Of a DNA stretch of 33,626 bases, positions 16,347-23,909 are shown piece after piece; within the stretch, counting starts at the first letter, position 1, and each line of letters starts with the position of its first letter. Source of the DNA: an uncultured bacterium (GTDB lineage: Bacteria; Cyanobacteriota; Vampirovibrionia; Gastranaerophilales; Gastranaerophilaceae); the NCBI GenBank assembly GCA_902489575.1, contig CABUAQ010000011.1:1-33626 (forward strand), given 5' to 3'. The notes beneath the pieces are model-generated. The model did not search any database, had not been told where the DNA came from, and was given only the letters and a program-made list of their open reading frames with translations. The position numbers were made by a program, and so were the translations under genes.

Positions 16347-16374
16347 TTGAAAAATTTGAGATTTTATATAAAAT
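16347..16374 (+). promoter_or_regulatory. Promoter for the receiver-domain gene, possibly leaderless
   Basis: TTGAAA (16347-16352) and TAAAAT (16369-16374) are 16 bases apart. Initiation about 7 bases later would fall on the ATG at 16381. No ribosome-binding site is visible between them. Confidence 0.4.
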
Positions 16375-16380
16375 AGTTTT

Positions 16381-16773
16381 ATGGTAAAAAGAATTTTGAT
16401 AGTTGATGATGTTCCCGGTTGGGTGATATTTCATGAAAATAATATTAAATACTCAGGAGTTGAAGGGTTTGAGATTGAGTCTGCTCACAGTGCAAAAGAG
16501 GGTTTGGCAAAAATTGAATCATCAATAGATAAACCTTATAATGTAGTGTTTACAGACTTACAAATGGAATCTGATTTTTTGCCTAAACTAGCTGGAGAAT
16601 GGTTCGTTGAGCAAATTAAAACTTATGAAAAATATTATAAGGATACAAAAATTGTTATTATATCAGCGTCTCCATCTATTGAAAAAATTGCTCAGCGTCA
16701 AGGTGTCTTGTTTTTGCCTAAAACAGTTGCAAGAAATTCTGGTGCGGAAGTTTATCGACGATTTATTATTTAA
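16381..16773 (+). CDS. Stand-alone response-regulator receiver domain
   Basis: This 130-residue protein is a lone CheY-like domain. Asp9/Asp10 (ILIVDD), the phospho-acceptor Asp59 (VVFTDLQME), Ser95 (VIISAS) and Lys114 (FLPKTV) are all in place. There is no output domain, so it should work by phosphorylation-dependent protein contact. No kinase gene adjoins it; an orphan histidine kinase lies about 7 kb away. The ATG lacks a Shine-Dalgarno sequence. Confidence 0.85.
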   Translation: MVKRILIVDDVPGWVIFHENNIKYSGVEGFEIESAHSAKEGLAKIESSIDKPYNVVFTDLQMESDFLPKLAGEWFVEQIKTYEKYYKDTKIVIISASPSIEKIAQRQGVLFLPKTVARNSGAEVYRRFII

Positions 16774-16781
16774 TTAAGTTT

Positions 16782-17489
16782 TTATTCAAGTATATTTAAT
16801 TCTTTGGCGTCGAGGTTACCCCCGCAGCGACCTATGCCGTTTTGGGTCACATCTATAGAGTATGCTCCAAGTTCAATTGCTTTAAGACTGTTTGTAAGTG
16901 CTTTACCTATTTTGTTATGTCCGTGGAAACTCAGTTTCTCATAGCCGAGCATTGTTAGTTTTTTATAATATTTTTCAACATCTTCAGGTATTAATGTCCC
17001 GTAGCTGTCTGCGAAATAAAGACTTTCCAGAACTTTTTTATACTTCCATTTGTACAATTTTATATATCCTGCTTCATCAACATTTGATATATCCATTAAT
17101 TGAACAAAAACCTTATAGTTTTTATCATGTAAATCTTTTGCAATATTAAGTGTTTCACCTATTTTATCAGGATGGCAGGCGATTCTTACAAAGTCGATGA
17201 AATCTTCTTTTTGACCCGGAAAGTCTTTTGAATAATATCTTTTTGTGTCTGTCATAACACCAAGTGCCAGATTGCCCTTGATTTTGTACAACGGTTTCAA
17301 AAATTTGGGAGTACAATTATAAAACGGACCTTTCCCATCATTATCAAAATGGTTTCTGTATCCGATTTCATAAAAACTTGTCCCTGATATATTAAGTTTT
17401 TCAATTAAATCAGTAGCAAATTTTCGGTCAAAATACCAGTTAACAATATGACCACCATCTCTTGTCGTACAATCTAAAATCTTTGTCAT
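16782..17489 (-). CDS. Short DRE-TIM aldolase/lyase-type protein
   Basis: This 235-residue protein belongs to the DRE-TIM metallolyase superfamily (HMG-CoA lyase, 4-hydroxy-2-oxovalerate aldolase, isopropylmalate synthase). It opens with ILDCTTRDGGHIVNWYF, carrying the Arg10-Asp11 metal/substrate pair. It has FADSYGTLIPEDV (about 159-171) and the metal ligands His189 and His191 in SFHGHNKIG, followed by IDVTQNGIGRCGGNLDAKEL. Family members usually run to about 280-340 residues, so this is a single catalytic barrel ending right after the last motif. It could act on a 2-keto sugar acid; the substrate is unknown. It has a possible leaderless start and no Shine-Dalgarno. It is divergent from the radical SAM gene. 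Confidence 0.75.
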   Translation of the reverse strand: MTKILDCTTRDGGHIVNWYFDRKFATDLIEKLNISGTSFYEIGYRNHFDNDGKGPFYNCTPKFLKPLYKIKGNLALGVMTDTKRYYSKDFPGQKEDFIDFVRIACHPDKIGETLNIAKDLHDKNYKVFVQLMDISNVDEAGYIKLYKWKYKKVLESLYFADSYGTLIPEDVEKYYKKLTMLGYEKLSFHGHNKIGKALTNSLKAIELGAYSIDVTQNGIGRCGGNLDAKELNILE

Positions 17490-17603
17490 ACACGAATTTT
17501 ACCACAAGAATAATTTTTTTTGTTTGAGATTTGCCATGGTGGATAATTTATTTTAATTACGTCAATATTAACATGAATTTAAGTTGAGAGGAGTTTTAAA
17601 ATA

Positions 17604-18461
17604 ATGAAGAGCAAAATTTTTAAATCAGAAGTTACTGAGATGAAATCTTTAAATAATTTGTTTATAGAAATGACTGCAAAGAGTTGCAATCAGCATTGCA
17701 AACATTGTTTTATAGATTTTCCAAAGTACAAAAGAGAACTTGATTTTATAAGTATTGATATAATAAAGCAGGCACTTAACGACACGACCCTTGAAGATAT
17801 TGAATGTATTTATCTAACAGGGGCCGAACCTATGACACATCCTGATTTTAATTCTATTTTGCGTTTGTGTCTTAAAAGATCAAATGTATGTATTTGTACA
17901 AACGGATCTTTCATCAATGAAAAAAAGGCAAGGTTTTTAAAAAAAGTTGAGGAAGAAAGTTCTAATGAATTGATTTTTAAAATTAGTATTGATCATTATG
18001 ATGAGGTTAAAAATGATGATATAAGGTATCGCGGAGCGTACCGGCAAGCTGTGTTTGCGATAAAGCATCTTGTTAAGTATTCATTTAATCCGATTATCAG
18101 TGTTACAAATTATTATAATCTTAGTTTAGAGGAACTTTTTGAAGGGTTTTCGCTTGTTTTCAAGCGAAATAGTTTCGATTTGGATATTGCCAATCTGCAA
18201 GTTTCTCCATGGCATGATAAGTCTGTAAAATTTGAAGATGAGATGAACAGAGACTGGGAAAAACTTGACTGTGAATATGGAAGAATTTTAACTGCAACAG
18301 GAATCTATACCTGTCCGTTTTTGGCGAATGATTATCGCGGGCGCTGCGGGAGTTCTTTTATGGATTACAATAAAAGAAGCTCGCTGGAAACGAGCTTCTG
18401 TAATACTTGTGTTAAGGCAAAAAAACAAATATTTTCAATTGACTTTTCGCAATTTGAATAA
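17604..18461 (+). CDS. Radical SAM protein with C-terminal cysteine cluster
   Basis: This 285-residue radical SAM enzyme has the [4Fe-4S] motif CNQHCKHC (Cys28, Cys32, Cys35), then YLTGAEPMTHPDF in place of the usual GGEP. Four more cysteines near the end (Cys237, Cys248, Cys266, Cys269) resemble a short SPASM/twitch auxiliary-cluster domain. Such enzymes often modify peptides or transfer radicals to small substrates; no precursor peptide gene was found nearby. GAGGAG precedes ATG 17604. Its stop abuts the pilO stop directly. The last 100 bases carry an inverted repeat that serves the opposite strand. Confidence 0.85.
   Translation: MKSKIFKSEVTEMKSLNNLFIEMTAKSCNQHCKHCFIDFPKYKRELDFISIDIIKQALNDTTLEDIECIYLTGAEPMTHPDFNSILRLCLKRSNVCICTNGSFINEKKARFLKKVEEESSNELIFKISIDHYDEVKNDDIRYRGAYRQAVFAIKHLVKYSFNPIISVTNYYNLSLEELFEGFSLVFKRNSFDLDIANLQVSPWHDKSVKFEDEMNRDWEKLDCEYGRILTATGIYTCPFLANDYRGRCGSSFMDYNKRSSLETSFCNTCVKAKKQIFSIDFSQFE
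18368..18399 (-). terminator. Pilus-operon terminator antisense inside the radical SAM gene
   Basis: AGAAGCTCG (18375-18383) and CGAGCTTCT (18391-18399) form a perfect 9-bp stem with a 7-base loop. On the minus strand it is followed by TTTATTG, a short U-tract. It lies about 63 bases after the pilO stop codon, where a terminator for the pil operon is expected, and is embedded in plus-strand coding sequence. Confidence 0.6.
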
Positions 18462-19049
18462 CTATTTTTTCGCGTATAACTTAACTTTAAAGTTAATAAG
18501 CAGAACTCTTTTGTTCTTTTTGTAAGGAATAATTTCTGCTGATTGCAAATCAATAAAGTGTTCGTGTTTGTACATCTCTTTTAAGAAATTATCGTAATTT
18601 GAATAGTTCCCAACCATTTCCATGTTAAGTCTTGCGACATTATATTTTGCACCTGCGCCCTGTACAAATGCGTCATCTTTCGGGTCGTATTCATATTTGA
18701 TAGATCTTACTTTAATTTGATTGGCGCGGATCAGTTGTAACACTTCAGCAAATTCACCGGCAATAACTGCCTCTGTATCTAAACCTTGCATCACAGGTTT
18801 GTAAAAAGGTTTTTCGCTTTTAGCACTTTCTTCTTCCTTTTTCTTCATTTCCTGTTCTTTTTTTCTGTAGTTATCAAGTTTTGTTTGTTTTTCCTGGATA
18901 GAAGCCGTTTTTGTTTGAATTTCCTGCTTCAATCCGTTATAACTTTGGACGTTTGTTACGATTTGTGGTCCCAAATAGAACATACCCGCTACTATTAATA
19001 CAAGTATTGCTATAGGAACTATAAATTGTTTTAGTTTTTCGTTATCCAT
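18462..19049 (-). CDS. pilO: PilO-like type IV pilus assembly protein
   Basis: This 195-residue inner-membrane protein has one N-terminal membrane helix (about 10-28) and a Lys/Glu/Gln-rich coiled coil (about 36-76). A C-terminal ferredoxin-like domain follows, with the PilO pattern EMVGNYSNYDNFLKEMYKHE. PilO pairs with PilN to hold the pilus machine to the periplasmic face of the membrane. It lies 28 bases after the PilM-PilN fusion gene on the same strand, which supports the call. AAGGAT precedes the ATG. Confidence 0.8.
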   Translation of the reverse strand: MDNEKLKQFIVPIAILVLIVAGMFYLGPQIVTNVQSYNGLKQEIQTKTASIQEKQTKLDNYRKKEQEMKKKEEESAKSEKPFYKPVMQGLDTEAVIAGEFAEVLQLIRANQIKVRSIKYEYDPKDDAFVQGAGAKYNVARLNMEMVGNYSNYDNFLKEMYKHEHFIDLQSAEIIPYKKNKRVLLINFKVKLYAKK

Positions 19050-19077
19050 TTTTTATCCTTTAAAATTTATATTAATT

Positions 19078-20799
19078 TTATGATTTTTCACTATCTGTTT
19101 TGGCATTTGCATCAGCATTTGCATCAGTGTTTGTATCAGTACTTGAGGTATTAGTAGTTATTGTTGTTGTTTTCTTTTTCTTTTTGTCATCCTCACTTTG
19201 GAAGAATGAATCCATAAATGCTTTTAATTGGGATTCTGACATATTGGTTATTTCAAAGATATAAGGGGCATTATCAATAGTTGAAACAGTGCTGTTAACA
19301 ACCTTATCTAATGAACCTGCTTTCAAGTCAAGTTTGCTTAATCTTAATCTTGAATCAACCAAAGAGTCTTTTAGGTTTTTGAAGAAAACATACACATCTT
19401 CAACAGAATCTGCACAGCCTTTAATATTGATTATTCCGTCATCACCTGTCATAAAGTATGTTAGGTAAAGGTTTTGCGGGATTGATTCTCCAAGTGCGGC
19501 ATATGCCATAATTTTTGTTCTGTTATTTTTTAATACCTTTTCTATCTCAGCAACAGGGTCAAAAACATTTTCTTCTTTTTTAGTTTCATATTGTTTTAAT
19601 TGTTCATCAAGTTGAGTTATCTGGTTATCAAGTTCTGCACTTTTCCCCTGGATTTCAGCAAGTAACTTGCCGGAGATATAATGTCCTATTCCAACCGGTG
19701 CCATCGTAATTGCTAATAGCAGTGCCGCAAGAACAGTTGCTTTTGTCGGAGTAAGTTCAAAAACCCTACCCCCGCCAAGTTGGATTTCATAAGTTGCAAC
19801 CTGAGCGACGGCCTTTCCGTTTTCGGCAAGGAAGTTAACATCAACAGGCATTAAGCCTGCAGGGGTCATTGTACCTATGGAGTGAAGAGAAACTTTGATT
19901 TGGTCTTCAGCTAAAATGTTCAAACTCATTTCCATCAAAGGTTCTTTTCTAAATTGGTTATCTTCGACAAATATCGTAGTTCCGCTAAATTGCAAACGCC
20001 CGGCAAGAATCTGAGCAGATACCAAATCTGTTTCGGATATTACAAGTAAGGAACTTGAAGGTGTACTCATTAACGCGATTTGAGCAGCATTTTCGATTGC
20101 CGAATAAATTTCTTCGCCTTCATAAGACTTAATAGGAAGCGGCTCTTCGTAGTATTCAAGGATTCTTTTTCCCTGCAGTCCAAGCATCTGAAATCCGCTG
20201 TTATTGATAATCATTAAACTCCAAGAATGACCGTCTTGCATTTGTTGAGATGCAATACCTGTTACATACAAAGCTTTTAAATCTGCAAATAAAGAACATT
20301 CAACGCTTACTAAAGTTGCGCCCATACCTGCAAGGATATCTTTAATTTGGTCAACAGCTTCTTTCTGAACTGCTGAATAAAATACATTTCTTGTATCAGA
20401 GTTTGAGGAAGCTAATGCGTCAAACCAGAAAGGCATTGGTTCTTTACGCTTAAATACATAAGTTTGTTCTAAATCGCCGATAACAACATTTGTAATAGCG
20501 GAGTCATCCAATAGAAGTGGTAAACCTTCTTTTGCACCGAACCAAACTGTAGGTACACTTAGGTGTACATTTGCTTTTGCCGGATTTATATTACGTATTT
20601 GGAACAAAGTCTCCATTGCAGTTTTAAAATCTTCATAGTTTGCAATTTCTCTTTGCGCTTCATTATAGTCTAACGGAGTCTGGGCATAGGATTTAATATT
20701 TCCATGCTTATCCAATGCTATCATTTCCAAACCGCAGGCAGATGATACTGAAACGTATACGTCTATTCCTCCACCCAATCCTAATAATTTATCTAACAT
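19078..20799 (-). CDS. PilM-PilN fusion, type IV pilus assembly
   Basis: This 573-residue protein joins two functions usually split. Residues about 10-290 look like a degenerate PilM actin-like ATPase (GIDVYVSVSSACGLEMIAL, VHLSVPTVWFGA, VECSLFADLKALY). Then comes PVDVNFL (318-324), a match to the start of PilN. A membrane helix at 354-372 and a coiled coil about 380-410 follow. A C-terminal ferredoxin-like domain has INIKGCADSVEDVYVFFKNL. The tail (540-573) is low-complexity Thr/Asp/Ala, encoded by 12-base repeats. In other bacteria PilM binds the cytoplasmic tail of PilN, so fusion would fix that contact. It is first gene of the pil operon here. Confidence 0.8.
   Translation of the reverse strand: MLDKLLGLGGGIDVYVSVSSACGLEMIALDKHGNIKSYAQTPLDYNEAQREIANYEDFKTAMETLFQIRNINPAKANVHLSVPTVWFGAKEGLPLLLDDSAITNVVIGDLEQTYVFKRKEPMPFWFDALASSNSDTRNVFYSAVQKEAVDQIKDILAGMGATLVSVECSLFADLKALYVTGIASQQMQDGHSWSLMIINNSGFQMLGLQGKRILEYYEEPLPIKSYEGEEIYSAIENAAQIALMSTPSSSLLVISETDLVSAQILAGRLQFSGTTIFVEDNQFRKEPLMEMSLNILAEDQIKVSLHSIGTMTPAGLMPVDVNFLAENGKAVAQVATYEIQLGGGRVFELTPTKATVLAALLLAITMAPVGIGHYISGKLLAEIQGKSAELDNQITQLDEQLKQYETKKEENVFDPVAEIEKVLKNNRTKIMAYAALGESIPQNLYLTYFMTGDDGIINIKGCADSVEDVYVFFKNLKDSLVDSRLRLSKLDLKAGSLDKVVNSTVSTIDNAPYIFEITNMSESQLKAFMDSFFQSEDDKKKKKTTTITTNTSSTDTNTDANADANAKTDSEKS
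19103..19138. repeat. Three-copy 12-base tandem repeat in the PilMN tail
   Basis: GCATTTGCATCA occurs twice perfectly (19103-19126), then as GTGTTTGTATCA (19127-19138). It encodes the Asp-Ala/Thr-Asn-Ala/Thr units of the C-terminal tail and is a likely site of length variation. Confidence 0.7.
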
Positions 20800-20837
20800 A
20801 TCTACCTTTTTACTCTTCTTACTATAATCTTATTTTT

Positions 20838-20868
20838 ATTATACAATATATTTTGTAAATGGTAAAAT
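20838..20868. promoter_or_regulatory. Overlapping divergent promoters between the pil operon and nadA
   Basis: Minus strand: TTTACC (plus 20861-20866), 17 bases, TATAAT (plus 20838-20843) for the pil operon. Plus strand: TATACA (20840-20845), 17 bases, TAAAAT (20863-20868) preceded by TGg, for nadA. Each promoter's -35 lies over or beside the other's -10, so only one polymerase can bind at a time. Confidence 0.5.
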
Positions 20869-20910
20869 CTTAACATAAATTTACACCAAATGGAGGATTA
20901 CGAATTTAAA

Positions 20911-21819
20911 ATGTATAGTTTGGTAGAGAGTATAAATAGATTAAAGAAAGAAAAAAATGCCGTAATATTAGCACATTGTTACCAACCGGTTGAAATAGAT
21001 TTAGTTGCTGATTATGTCGGAGATTCATTGTATTTAAGCCAGGTTGCGGCAAAAACGGATGCAGATATTATTATTTTTGCAGGGGTTTATTTTATGGCGC
21101 AAACTGCTAAAATTTTGTCTCCTGATAAAAAAGTTTTGTTACCACAAATAAATGCAGGGTGCAGAATGGCAGATATGATTGATTATAAACAGTTAATAGA
21201 ATTCAAGTCTCAAAACCCGGGAGTTCCTGTTGTATGTTACGTGAATTCAACTGCAGAAGTTAAGGCTGAATGTGATATGTGCTGCACAAGTTCTAATGCT
21301 GTTAATGTCGTAAAAAGTATGGGTGTTGATAAAATATTATTTTTACCTGATACATATTTGGGTAAATGGGTTGAAAAACAACTTGATAATATTGAAGTTG
21401 TAACTTATCCCGGATTTTGTCCTACACATCTTATGATAAGACCTGCTGATATTGAAGCAGCAAGGAGGGCTTATCCCGGTGCTCCTGTTCTTGTCCATCC
21501 TGAGTGTCATATGTCTGTTTGTGATATGGCAGATTATGTTGGAAGTACAACCGGCATTATGAGTTATGCTAAGAAAAATAATTATAAAACATACATTATT
21601 GCAACTGAACAAGGGGTAACTGACAGGTTAAAACGGGATTGTCCTGATAAGGAGTTTATACCGGTAAAAGAGAATATTATTTGTCCTAATATGAAAATGA
21701 CATCACTGGAAGATATTTATAATTCTCTAATAAACGAGGTGAATGAAATTACGGTTGAGCCGGCAATTGCCCGAAAAGCGGTTAAGTGTATAGATGCTAT
21801 GTTGGAGGTTTCAAAATAA
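20911..21819 (+). CDS. nadA: Quinolinate synthase A
   Basis: This 302-residue [4Fe-4S] enzyme condenses iminoaspartate with dihydroxyacetone phosphate to quinolinate in NAD synthesis. It shows AHCYQPVEI, VYFMAQTAKILSPDKKVLLP, the cluster cysteines in AGCRMADM, CDMCCTSSNA and VHPECHM, and GSTTGIMSYAKK. The length fits the short NadA type. ATG 20911 was chosen because GGAGGA (20892-20897) lies upstream of it but inside a longer frame opening at ATG 20890; the 13-base spacing is rather long. nadB and nadC are not in the window. Confidence 0.95.
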   Translation: MYSLVESINRLKKEKNAVILAHCYQPVEIDLVADYVGDSLYLSQVAAKTDADIIIFAGVYFMAQTAKILSPDKKVLLPQINAGCRMADMIDYKQLIEFKSQNPGVPVVCYVNSTAEVKAECDMCCTSSNAVNVVKSMGVDKILFLPDTYLGKWVEKQLDNIEVVTYPGFCPTHLMIRPADIEAARRAYPGAPVLVHPECHMSVCDMADYVGSTTGIMSYAKKNNYKTYIIATEQGVTDRLKRDCPDKEFIPVKENIICPNMKMTSLEDIYNSLINEVNEITVEPAIARKAVKCIDAMLEVSK

Positions 21820-21823
21820 GAGT

Positions 21824-22579
21824 ATGGGAAATCCTGATGTAATATTTGGCAAAAATTCTGTTATGGAAGCTTTAATTGCCGGGAATCGCGAAATTAATAA
21901 AATCTTAATTGCAAAGAATATTCACTCTGATAATAAAATTAATAAGATAAAAGAACTTGCTCTGGAAAGGGGTATTGTTTTCCAATTTGTTGCAAAAGAA
22001 AAATTTCAGCCTTATGCTGAATTTAATCATCAGGGTATTATTGCACAAATTTCTCCAATAAAGTATGTAGATCTGGATGAATTTATAGAAAATAACAACG
22101 GAGAAAATTCATCGCTTGTAATTCTTGACGGGGTTGAGGATTCCCATAATCTGGGGGCAATTATCAGAACTTGTGTTTGTGCGGGGGTTGATGGGATTAT
22201 TATTCCTTCACGCAGAAATGTTCAGGTAAACTCTGTTGTTGAAAAAATTAGTGCAGGGGCTATAAACCATATTCCTATTATCAAAGTAAATAGCCTTGTT
22301 AATGCAGTACAGCGACTAAAGGATAACAACTGGTGGATAATTGCAACTGATGCTTGTGCAAAAGATAATTATTATGATGTTAAATATGATGATATGAATT
22401 TTGCAATAATTATGGGGGCGGAGCACGCAGGAGTTTCGAAATCTCTTTTGAAGGCATCAGATTTTGTGGTAAGAATTCCTATGCAGAACAGTTTTAATTC
22501 TTTGAACGTATCAAATGCTTTAAGTGCAATTATTTTTGAAACTTTGCGGCAAAAACTGATAAGTAAAAAAAATAAATAA
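21824..22579 (+). CDS. rlmB: 23S rRNA 2'-O-methyltransferase, RlmB/SpoU family
   Basis: This 251-residue protein has the N-terminal RNA-binding domain (VIFGKNSVMEALIAGNREIN) and the SpoU methyltransferase knot. The three knot motifs are LDGVEDSHNLGAIIRTC, IIMGAEHAGVSKSLL and IPMQNSFNSLNVSNALSAII. RlmB methylates G2251 of 23S rRNA using SAM. The start was chosen at ATG 21824, 4 bases after the nadA stop; an in-frame ATG at 21794 would lie within nadA. GGAGG at 21804-21808 is 15 bases upstream. Coupling with nadA is likely. Other SpoU-class targets cannot be ruled out by eye. Confidence 0.9.
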   Translation: MGNPDVIFGKNSVMEALIAGNREINKILIAKNIHSDNKINKIKELALERGIVFQFVAKEKFQPYAEFNHQGIIAQISPIKYVDLDEFIENNNGENSSLVILDGVEDSHNLGAIIRTCVCAGVDGIIIPSRRNVQVNSVVEKISAGAINHIPIIKVNSLVNAVQRLKDNNWWIIATDACAKDNYYDVKYDDMNFAIIMGAEHAGVSKSLLKASDFVVRIPMQNSFNSLNVSNALSAIIFETLRQKLISKKNK

Positions 22580-22643
22580 TTTAATCAGATGACCTCAAAA
22601 ATTCTTGTTGGTTATATCATAGGTTATAAGATTGGAGCATACT

Positions 22644-23663
22644 GTGAAAAATGAATTTGAAAATTTTGGAATATTAACAGATGATATATCAGATGAAAAT
22701 GTAGATTTCAAAAAACTTCAGGATTTACAAACTGAAGACGAGGATGAAGACGGAGAAGATGTCCTGAAATCAGTTGAAGATCCAAAAGTTCAGGAAAGCT
22801 TGTTATCGGTTAATTCTGATGATAGTGTAAAAATATATTTGAGGCAAATCGGGAAAATTCCTTTGTTATCTTCAAAAGAAGAGTTAGATTTGGCAAAGAA
22901 AATTCAAGAAGATAAGGATGAATTTGCTAAAGATGTTCTTGTGAATGCTAACCTTCGTCTTGTAGTAAGTATTGCCAAAAAATATATCGGACGTGGTTTG
23001 TCATTTTTAGACTTAATCCAGGAGGGGAATGTAGGTTTAATAAAAGCTGCCGGTCGTTTTGATTATAAAAAAGGGTACAAATTTTCTACTTATGCAACCT
23101 GGTGGATACAACAATCAATTACCCGTGCTATTGCAGATAAGGCAAGAATTATCAGGTTGCCTATTCACATGATTGATTCTATTGGTAAAATTAGAAGAGC
23201 AACGATTGATTTAACAACAGAACTTGGTCATCCGCCGACAAAACAGGAGATTGCGTATCGTTTGGGTTTACCGGTGTCAAAATTAACTTCAATAATTAAA
23301 TCTGCTCAATCAACTGTAAGTATGGATACTCCAACAACATCTGATGAGGATTCTTCTAAGATTGCGGACTTTATTGTGGACGATTCGACAATAACTCCTG
23401 ATGGTAAGGTTACGCATGAAAACATGCTTGAAGATATTAGAAAAATTTTAAATCAGTTAAGCCAAAAAGAACGTGATGTTTTGATTTTGCGCTACGGGCT
23501 TGACAATAACGGAATGAAGAAAACTTTAGATGAAATTGGATCTCAGTATGGGGTATCAAGAGAAAGAATTCGCCAAATTGAGAACCGTGCGATTTCTAAA
23601 TTAAAAAAACTTTGTAAGAATGAGAAGATCCACGATGGTTTGATAAATTACTTCGGAGCATAA
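22644..23663 (+). CDS. rpoD: RNA polymerase sigma-70 factor, primary (RpoD/SigA) type
   Basis: This 339-residue sigma factor has region 1.2 (SDDSVKIYLRQIGKIPLLSS) and region 2 (NLRLVVSIAKKYIGRGLSFL, then FSTYATWWIQQSITRAIADK). Region 3 follows, and region 4 is ERDVLILRYGL with the helix-turn-helix SRERIRQIENRAISKLKKL. The N-terminus is short and acidic (EDEDEDGED) rather than a full region 1.1. The start is GTG 22644, with GGAG 6 bases upstream; the in-frame TTG at 22632 would lie before the ribosome-binding site. The strong region 2.4 and 4.2 match fits the housekeeping factor, although a group 2 factor is possible. Confidence 0.92.
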   Translation: MKNEFENFGILTDDISDENVDFKKLQDLQTEDEDEDGEDVLKSVEDPKVQESLLSVNSDDSVKIYLRQIGKIPLLSSKEELDLAKKIQEDKDEFAKDVLVNANLRLVVSIAKKYIGRGLSFLDLIQEGNVGLIKAAGRFDYKKGYKFSTYATWWIQQSITRAIADKARIIRLPIHMIDSIGKIRRATIDLTTELGHPPTKQEIAYRLGLPVSKLTSIIKSAQSTVSMDTPTTSDEDSSKIADFIVDDSTITPDGKVTHENMLEDIRKILNQLSQKERDVLILRYGLDNNGMKKTLDEIGSQYGVSRERIRQIENRAISKLKKLCKNEKIHDGLINYFGA

Positions 23664-23909
23664 CCGATATCTCCTGTGTTAATTTTAATTTCCCCTTGGC
23701 AGGTAGTTGTGACAAAGGGGCCTGGTGTTTTCAGAATTTTTGTTTCTATAAGGTTCACGTAAGGGGCAACTATTTGCTTTCACAAACAGAAGCTGAGGGG
23801 CTGATTGCTTGAGTTGGAAATGTTACTGTTTAAGCAAAGTTTCCCTATGTGCAGAATAATCTTTCAAAGTTGTATTATGGATTGCAAAGGCTTTTGTTTG
23901 TTGCATTAT
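23664..23909. other. Convergent intergenic gap with weak hairpin
   Basis: This 246-base gap separates the 3' ends of rpoD and the histidine kinase. CCCCTT (23692-23697) and AAAGGGG (23714-23720) can pair around a 16-base spacer, but no clean U-tract follows on either strand. The minus strand from about 23900 down to 23680 is open in one frame with a single stop, yet has no ribosome-binding site. No gene is supported. It may be a decayed fragment or an interspersed intergenic element. Confidence 0.3.

Noticed and set aside
22632..22643. TTG start for the sigma factor
   Set aside because: It overlaps the GGAG that serves the GTG start at 22644.
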